64,000 nt of DNA. It comes from Gordius sp. MW1. Taxonomy: Eukaryota; Nematomorpha; Gordioida; Gordea; Gordiidae. Of the stretch, positions 58,761-64,000 are shown piece by piece. The DNA is taken from NCBI GenBank assembly GCA_964036665.1, contig OZ038527.1, positions 27,687,901-27,751,900 of the forward strand, in the 5' to 3' direction. Numbering within the stretch: the stretch's first letter is position 1; each line of letters opens with the position of its first letter. The notes beneath the pieces are model-generated. The model saw nothing but the letters and a program-made list of their open reading frames with translations. It had not been told where the DNA came from and did no database searches. The position numbers and the translations under genes were made by a program.

Positions 58761-58915
58761 GGGTGCCCTATCAACTCGCTGAAAACCATCTCGCCGAATT
58801 TAATGTCCCCCGGTTAAAAAAAGGTCCCTTAATTTAAAATTGTCCCCCAGGGGACCATTTTTAACCGGGGGACATTAAATTCGGCGAGATGGTTTTGGCA
58901 AGTTGACGGGCCACA
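58761..58915. mobile_element. short palindromic MITE, GGCCCGTCAACTTGCC family
   Basis: 155 bp, nearly a perfect palindrome around ACCATCTCGCCGAATTTAAT and CCCCCGGTTAAAAA, with exact 8-bp duplication GCTTGTTT (58753-58760, 58916-58923). Sister of 13924-14090. Confidence 0.88.
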
Positions 58916-58923
58916 GCTTGTTT

Positions 58924-60682
58924 GTTATTGAAGAATATAAATAGAATGAGATAAAATAGTTGTAAAATGTTTTATAATAAAAAAGCTAACACAAAATGCA
59001 ATACTACAGGTTTATATATAAAAATTAAATATCTAAATTAAAAATTAATTTCGGAGTTGGTCGCAAATAAGTCAGGGACATATTTTCAAAACTACGATAA
59101 TTTATAACTTTAACCACTTACATGTCTAAGATGTCATATGTTTCATATGGTAAAACGTGTACATTAAATCCACCAATTTGAATTTAAATATCGCCCATGT
59201 CTTTCTGCAGAGTACCCCATTGTTATAACAAAAAAAGTGGGATTTATCTTCTTCATTAGTTTATAAATAACAAAGAATGTTAATAAATGATTCGTTAATA
59301 AAATGCAGATGGCACTAAATTGCTTTAACATCACAACATCACATTATTTTTATTTTTCTATTTTTTTAAATTTTGTAAATGATATATATTTTAAAATGCT
59401 GTTTTTAATGTTTAAATAGTTCAATATTTATTTATTAAGTTTTAAAAGCACTTTAATTAACCAAAGATTACTATAATCTCTATGTGTATTCGTTATGTAT
59501 GCACATTTCAAAATGGCGGAAAACTGGTTGCAGTCTATCGAGCTTATGCTCCAACCATATTATCCGAAAACAAAATAAATTCTGGTTAAATAATTTTATG
59601 TAGGCTAGTATAAGTGTTTTTAATTTTCTTTACTTATAACATTTTCTTGAGCGTGTAAAAGATGCAATAACAATATTCAATATCCTCGAATTTATATTCG
59701 GTTGTTCAGTTAAATGAATTATTTCTACAAAAAGGCTATCAATTTTTGTTTATAAGATTGTTTATTAGTGATTAGCAATATATCTTAGGGTAATGATATC
59801 ATAATCGATTGTAACATAAATTATAAGCCGCTTATAAAGTAGGTCCTGTCTAGTCTACCTACATTTATGGTTTACTGTTTACGAATTGTTTATTGAGACA
59901 TTAATAAATGTATAGCACTTTTTAGCTCATGATATTTTTATAAAACGAATGAAGATGTGATTATAATTACACTGGTCCAAGGCAAACCGTTTGCAGACTC
60001 TCGTAGAGTTTTTCGCGAAGAAAACAAATTTATTTCAAATTTTTTCCCCTATACGTCAAGTTTTTGTATTATTTCCTGTCAAAGTCGCTAAAAGCTCAAA
60101 CGTCATTAACTTGCAAATTAGTAAAATTTAAGTTTATTGAATTTATTCCGTATTATTAAATTATTTACACTAAATAACTTGATTCACATAGTCCACCTGC
60201 TAACTAGATTTTAGGAATACAATTATTTGGGTTAAATAGCTACAGGCCCAATGGCATGCCTTAACAAAATACATTTTAGCAAAAAATGAGGGAAAATAAT
60301 TTTTTGAAATGATTTTGGAAAGCTATTATTTTTATTATGTAGAAAATTTTGCATTTTTATTAATTTTATGACACCTTAGGCTATCATTTTTCGATTTTTG
60401 TTTATTTTCTAAATTATAATTATGCCCATTGTCACCAACGGAAAACCACAAAACATTTTTTTTAAATTATGTGTTAAGCTCTTGACATTATGACAATTGT
60501 CACCAGAGTAAAACCACAAAGTTGTTTATTTTTAGTAATTTTATGCCACCTTCAAAATATATTTATTAATTTCATAAGACCATACTCGATTGATTCTAAT
60601 ATCAAATTATATTAATATTTATGTATAAATTTTAAAATTGTAATACTTTTAGCATATATGCCAGCTGCCTGCCCTGCAAGTT
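58924..60682. other. unassigned AT-rich region
   Basis: No gene. About 60035-60090 shares a block with 32480-32545. Confidence 0.5.
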
Positions 60683-60740
60683 AGTGTTGTAAAAAGAGCT
60701 GGATTTTGTTTGATCGACCTTTGGTTGATAAATTAAGGTT
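60683..60740. repeat. solo end of a TAGTGTTGTAAAA MITE
   Basis: TAGTGTTGTAAAAAGAGCTGG followed by TTTGATCGACCTTTGG, as in the MITEs at 22711 and 31308; the other end is missing. Confidence 0.6.
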
Positions 60741-60901
60741 TTACAATAGCTTATTTGCTCTTTATTTATAAGGTATTTTTGAACGAAAAATTTGTAAAAA
60801 CAACTATGTTCCAATCATAGACTAAATAGACTGCTCATCAACGCACAAAATGTGTACCCTTTTTTCACCATTTCTATGATAACATGGTAAAGTAGTGATT
60901 A

Positions 60902-61090
60902 CATGGACGTAGTCAGGGGGGGGGGGGCAGGGGGGCGACCCCCCCCCCCTCCCTTCACCCTAAATGACGAAAAAAAAATTTTCAATGCAAAAACCGCTAA
61001 AAATTAAAAAAATTGTTTTGCCCCCTCCCTAATTGAACTTTTTAACGTTTCGCCCCCCCCCCCCCAATCCAAAACCCAGCTACGGCCATG
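60902..61090. mobile_element. GGCGTAG-type MITE
   Basis: 189 bp, CATGGACGTAGTCAGG with long G run at left and CCCAGCTACGGCCATG at right; TGATTA repeated outside both ends (60896-60901, 61091-61096). Interior has C-run and AAAAATT blocks as at 55531. Confidence 0.85.
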
Positions 61091-61096
61091 TGATTA

Positions 61097-61450
61097 TATA
61101 GATATTAGTAATTTTTGGAAATTAAATAATCTTAAAATGGTAAATAATAAAAATATTGAAATTGGTAGATATTAAAAACAGCATTCTAAAATTAATAGTT
61201 TTAAACAAAACATAAAAATTAAAAATGTACAAACTGTGATGAAAGTGTTTAATAATATAGCGCAATCTATATTTTGTATAATAATATTTTATTGAAGTTC
61301 GTTCATTATAAACTAGTGAGGAAGGTAAATTGGCTGTTATAGGGAAAAATTACATGGTTTTGAATTGAAATACAATGTCTCCCAAATGGAAGAAAATTTG
61401 ACAAAATTCCTTCGTTGATGAGTTCCCACAGTTTTCAAATTACATCGGTT
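61097..61450. other. unassigned AT-rich sequence
   Basis: Nothing recognised. Confidence 0.5.
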
Positions 61451-61451
61451 T

Positions 61452-61565
61452 AGGTTATGGTTGTATATCAAAACTAAAGTTTGAGGACTTTATAATTGAA
61501 TCGGCAGAAAGTTTTCAACAGGGTGACCCTCTAGGTCCAACTTTGTTTTGCCTAGCCCTCCATAC
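61452..61565 (+). pseudogene. non-LTR-type reverse transcriptase, first part
   Basis: Frame reads YGCISKLKFEDFIIESAESF then QQGDPLGPTLFCLAL, the RT block preceding the catalytic loop in many non-LTR or retron-like animal elements. It is cut here by the piggyBac remnant and resumes at about 63400. Confidence 0.75.
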
Positions 61566-61981
61566 GCTTTTTGGGTCAATATGACCCAAGCCTTTCTAAA
61601 AACATGCAAGAAAAAAAAAGTAATGAACATAGAGCTTCAGATTTTTCAGTAGCTTAACAAATTTTATCATATTACAACTCTGCAAATTTTGGTTAGTTTT
61701 CACCCATTGGTTCTAAATATATCATGGTTTTTTGAACGTCTTGGGTCATATTGACCCCTAAAGCGAACGGAGGATATTTTTTTTTTCAAAAAAAAATTTT
61801 TTTTTGCTTAAATGATAAAAACTAATACCCAAATGATATCGAAAAAATAAATTTTTCTCTAGCTCATATATTTTGTAAATTATGACGATTTTAAATTTGA
61901 CTTTTTGTTTCCTCGTGTAATTTATCCATGCCAATATTTAGCAGCTGATTTGTTCCCGCGTATTTCTTTTTTTCTTTTCAC

Positions 61982-62683
61982 ATGGAATCTTTTAAAATTT
62001 CGGATATTTTTGAAGATTCTGATTGGGGAAGTAACATTTTTTTTTGGTTTTTAAGATTTTTAGGTAGCTCAGAAAGTGATACTGATGACTGTTTATCTAT
62101 TAGTAGTTGTGAATCTGAAATCCTACGTCCCAAAAAAAAACAAAAATGTCCTGTTGCTATCTTCTTTCCATTTTAATTATAATAATGATTTATCAAATCA
62201 CCTAAAACCGGAAATCGTCACCTTCTACAATGCATCTAAAGGAGGCGTTGATACAGTTGATCAGATGGCTTCAAGCTATTCTGTGTCTAGAATTTCTAGA
62301 CGATGGCCTTTGACGGTATTTTTTCATATACTCAATGTGGCTGGAATAAATTCCCAAATAATTTATCTGGCAAATAGTGGTGTAAAACTAACGAGGAGCA
62401 AGTTTTTAAAAGAATTGGCATTAGAATTAATAAAGCCCTTTTTGATTGATCGATTGTCTCTACCTTCTTTGAGGTACAAAACCAAACTATTGATTCATCA
62501 ACTCTTGGGTACAAAGGACGTTCACTTATCGCCCCCCCCCCCAAAAAGCTAGAGGTGGTTGCAAATTATGTCAAAATCACAACAAACATAGCACTTATTG
62601 CGCTATTTGTAAAAAATATATTTGTAAAACTCATATGTATCTGACATGTTTGCATTGTAAGGACGCTGATAATATTATTGAAT
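61982..62683 (+). pseudogene. piggyBac transposase, catalytic core mostly deleted
   Basis: The N-terminal acidic region (61982-62160, with a DIFEDSDWG and SSESDTDD) jumps into the C-terminal third. There KPEIVTFYNASKGGVDTVDQM holds the last catalytic Asp, followed by YSVSRISRRWPL and a WD-like helical region. A C run at 62531-62541 shifts the frame, and the zinc-binding tail follows (62546-62683): C-x2-C, YCAIC, YICKTH and CLHC motifs, ending at TAA 62681-62683. The first two catalytic Asp residues are lost. Confidence 0.88.
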
Positions 62684-63329
62684 AAACAATAAATTGTAAA
62701 ATTAATTGTGTGCAACTTCCAAATAATATAAAAGTTTAATTTTTAAAAATTGCTTTTAGGGCTTTATTGAAAAATTAAGTGTTACACTGTTAAAAATTCT
62801 TCAAAAAAATTGCGCCCCATTAAAACTTTATAAAACAAAAACTAAGAGGGCTAGAAACTATATTAATGGTTTAAATTAAAGAGGAAAATTATATTAATCA
62901 ATGAAAAAAAAATTATATCTTAAATTAAATTATTTTCAAAAATATATAAATTTAAACTTAGCCAATATTTTGATGAAAAAATATGTAAATTTAATGTTGA
63001 TGGTATTTAAACCGAAATATCTATATTTCGCATTATTTATTTTAAATAATTTTTTTTTGTTTTTTTTTGCTTCAAGTCTATATTTTAAAAATATGTAAAA
63101 AATATCTAAAAATATTGGATAGATTTTTGTTAAAGTAAAATTTAGTATACACAGTGAAAAATAATTTAAAATTTTACCGGGTCGGTTATAATTAGCGATA
63201 AAATAAAAAGTTATGAACAAAAATATAAATTTAAGAGCTCAAATTATTGGCAAAAGATCATTTAATATATGTCTAAAATTTTAAATTTTAACTCCTAGTA
63301 CTTTAGAAATTGTAGCGATTTAAAGTTAT
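62684..63329. other. AT-rich 3' part of the piggyBac element
   Basis: No coding pattern; probable 3' untranslated and subterminal sequence. Confidence 0.5.
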
Positions 63330-63399
63330 GGGCCATATAGACCCAAAAATCCGAACGAATGATGTAAAAATGAAAGGTGAATGAAGGGCTAGGGATCAA

Positions 63400-64000
63400 A
63401 AATTTTCATTCTCTAAGCAATGCTCTTTTTCATTAAGCGTCTGGTATCTAGACGATGCCACCTTATGCGTCCCTCGAGAAGAAATTTCCAAGGCTATACT
63501 TTTAATCCGAGATTATGTGGCCGTCCTAAACCTGAAATTAACTATCTCTAAATGCGAGATATTTCTCATTTTTAAGCCCGTTTTAAAAATTGAAATGAAG
63601 AGATTTACTCATCTAGACTCTCCTATAGGTGTCAAAATGGCCTTAATAGAGTTTCAGCACGATGGAAATTCTCAATACCCTCCCAAAACATCACGCATTT
63701 TACTTCATCATAAATATGAGTATCTCAAAATTCATCACTGCTCCCGTTCCTCATCAGCTTTTTACCGAGATTTTAAAAAGCTACGATAATGAGAAACACT
63801 CTTGAAGCAATCCTTAAAATTAAATTCAGCACTTGGCTCCAAGCCTGGGGGTTTAGGCATACGCCTAGCTACTTCTATCCCATTAGCAGCCTTGATGTCT
63901 TCATATAAATCCGCTCATGTCGGCCGATTAATTACACCAAGTGAGGGCATCGTTTGTTCAAGCTCTAGATGTCTGATTTTCCAACGTCAACCTAGGGGTC
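63400..64000 (+). pseudogene. non-LTR-type reverse transcriptase, second part
   Basis: Resumes with SLSVWYLDDATLCVP, the RT catalytic YxDD motif, then LNLKLTISKCEIF, as expected after the GDPLGP block at 61530. After frameshifts a GSKPGGLGIRLATSIPLAAL block follows at about 63830-63900, the thumb-like region that follows the YLDD domain in these elements. It runs off the window end. Confidence 0.75.

Larger units (their letters stand above)
61566..63372 (+). mobile_element. piggyBac-type element, internally deleted
   Basis: Inverted ends: left GCTTTTTGGGTCAATATGACCC (about 61567-61588), right in reverse complement ATTTTTGGGTCTATATGGCCC (about 63330-63352); an internal TTGGGTCATATTGACCCC lies at 61740-61757. 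The transposase is reduced to its two ends. TTAA target sites could not be fixed, so limits are approximate. Confidence 0.75.

Noticed and set aside
1..64000. tRNA, rRNA or other structured RNA genes
   Set aside because: I looked for the tRNA T-loop motif (GGTTCGA-A-CC) and rRNA-like stretches on both strands and found none convincing; a covariance-model scan would be needed to exclude them.

Overview
The window is eukaryotic, AT-rich nuclear DNA from an invertebrate animal; I could not place it more precisely. There is no prokaryotic gene organisation. Protein-coding genes are split by many very short introns (35-41 nt in most cases, some 56-93 nt, a few enlarged by transposon insertions). 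The rest is dominated by transposable-element debris: hAT-type elements with 8-bp target duplications, Ty3/gypsy pieces, a piggyBac remnant, LINE fragments and long palindromic (foldback) elements. The short introns argue against a vertebrate.

Four host genes can be read with confidence or fair support. (1) An SLC22-type organic ion transporter, minus strand, 13817 to 10337, nine exons, 561 codons. (2) A small two-exon membrane protein resembling lipid-droplet assembly factor 1/promethin, plus strand, 37616-38325. (3) A KANSL3 (NSL complex subunit 3) homologue, minus strand, 43931 to 38494, twelve exons, 619 codons; its 3' end converges on gene 2. (4) A TTC4-like Hsp90 co-chaperone, plus strand, 53557-54897, four exons, 409 codons. 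Two Gly/Arg-rich terminal-exon-like segments (33135-33362 plus, 57140-56922 minus) are related to each other but their parent gene is unknown.

Layout: 1-2 kb decayed gypsy pol plus LTR start; 2.8-6 kb two copies of a GAGAC-rich hAT-type element; 6.9-9.5 kb two hAT elements; 10.3-13.8 kb SLC22; 13.9-14.6 kb two MITEs; 16.3-20.1 kb a hAT transposase remnant invaded by a third GAGAC element copy and by a coding-poor LTR retrotransposon with apparently identical LTRs; 20.9-27.2 kb a palindromic element interrupted by 5.4 kb bounded by 1.5-kb direct repeats; 27.6-29.2 kb gypsy gag-pol remnant; 31-36 kb MITE, degenerate repeats and a LINE relic; 37.6-43.9 kb the LDAF1-like/KANSL3 convergent pair; 44.0-46.5 kb a complete-ended gypsy element that has lost reverse transcriptase and RNase H but keeps an open gag-protease-integrase frame, sitting directly upstream of KANSL3; 47.3-48.1 kb a GC-rich-ended element; 49.4-52.0 kb a foldback element whose interior is two opposed minisatellite arrays of G/C runs; 53.6-54.9 kb TTC4; 55-61 kb several MITEs; 61.4-64 kb a non-LTR-type reverse transcriptase split by an internally deleted piggyBac.

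The most unusual objects are the foldback/minisatellite element, the RT-less gypsy element with its LTR 88 bp from the KANSL3 start codon, a 33-nt duplication that doubles a KANSL3 splice donor in frame, and the apparent gene conversion between the two adjacent GAGAC element copies. I did not see a coherent novel multi-gene system.
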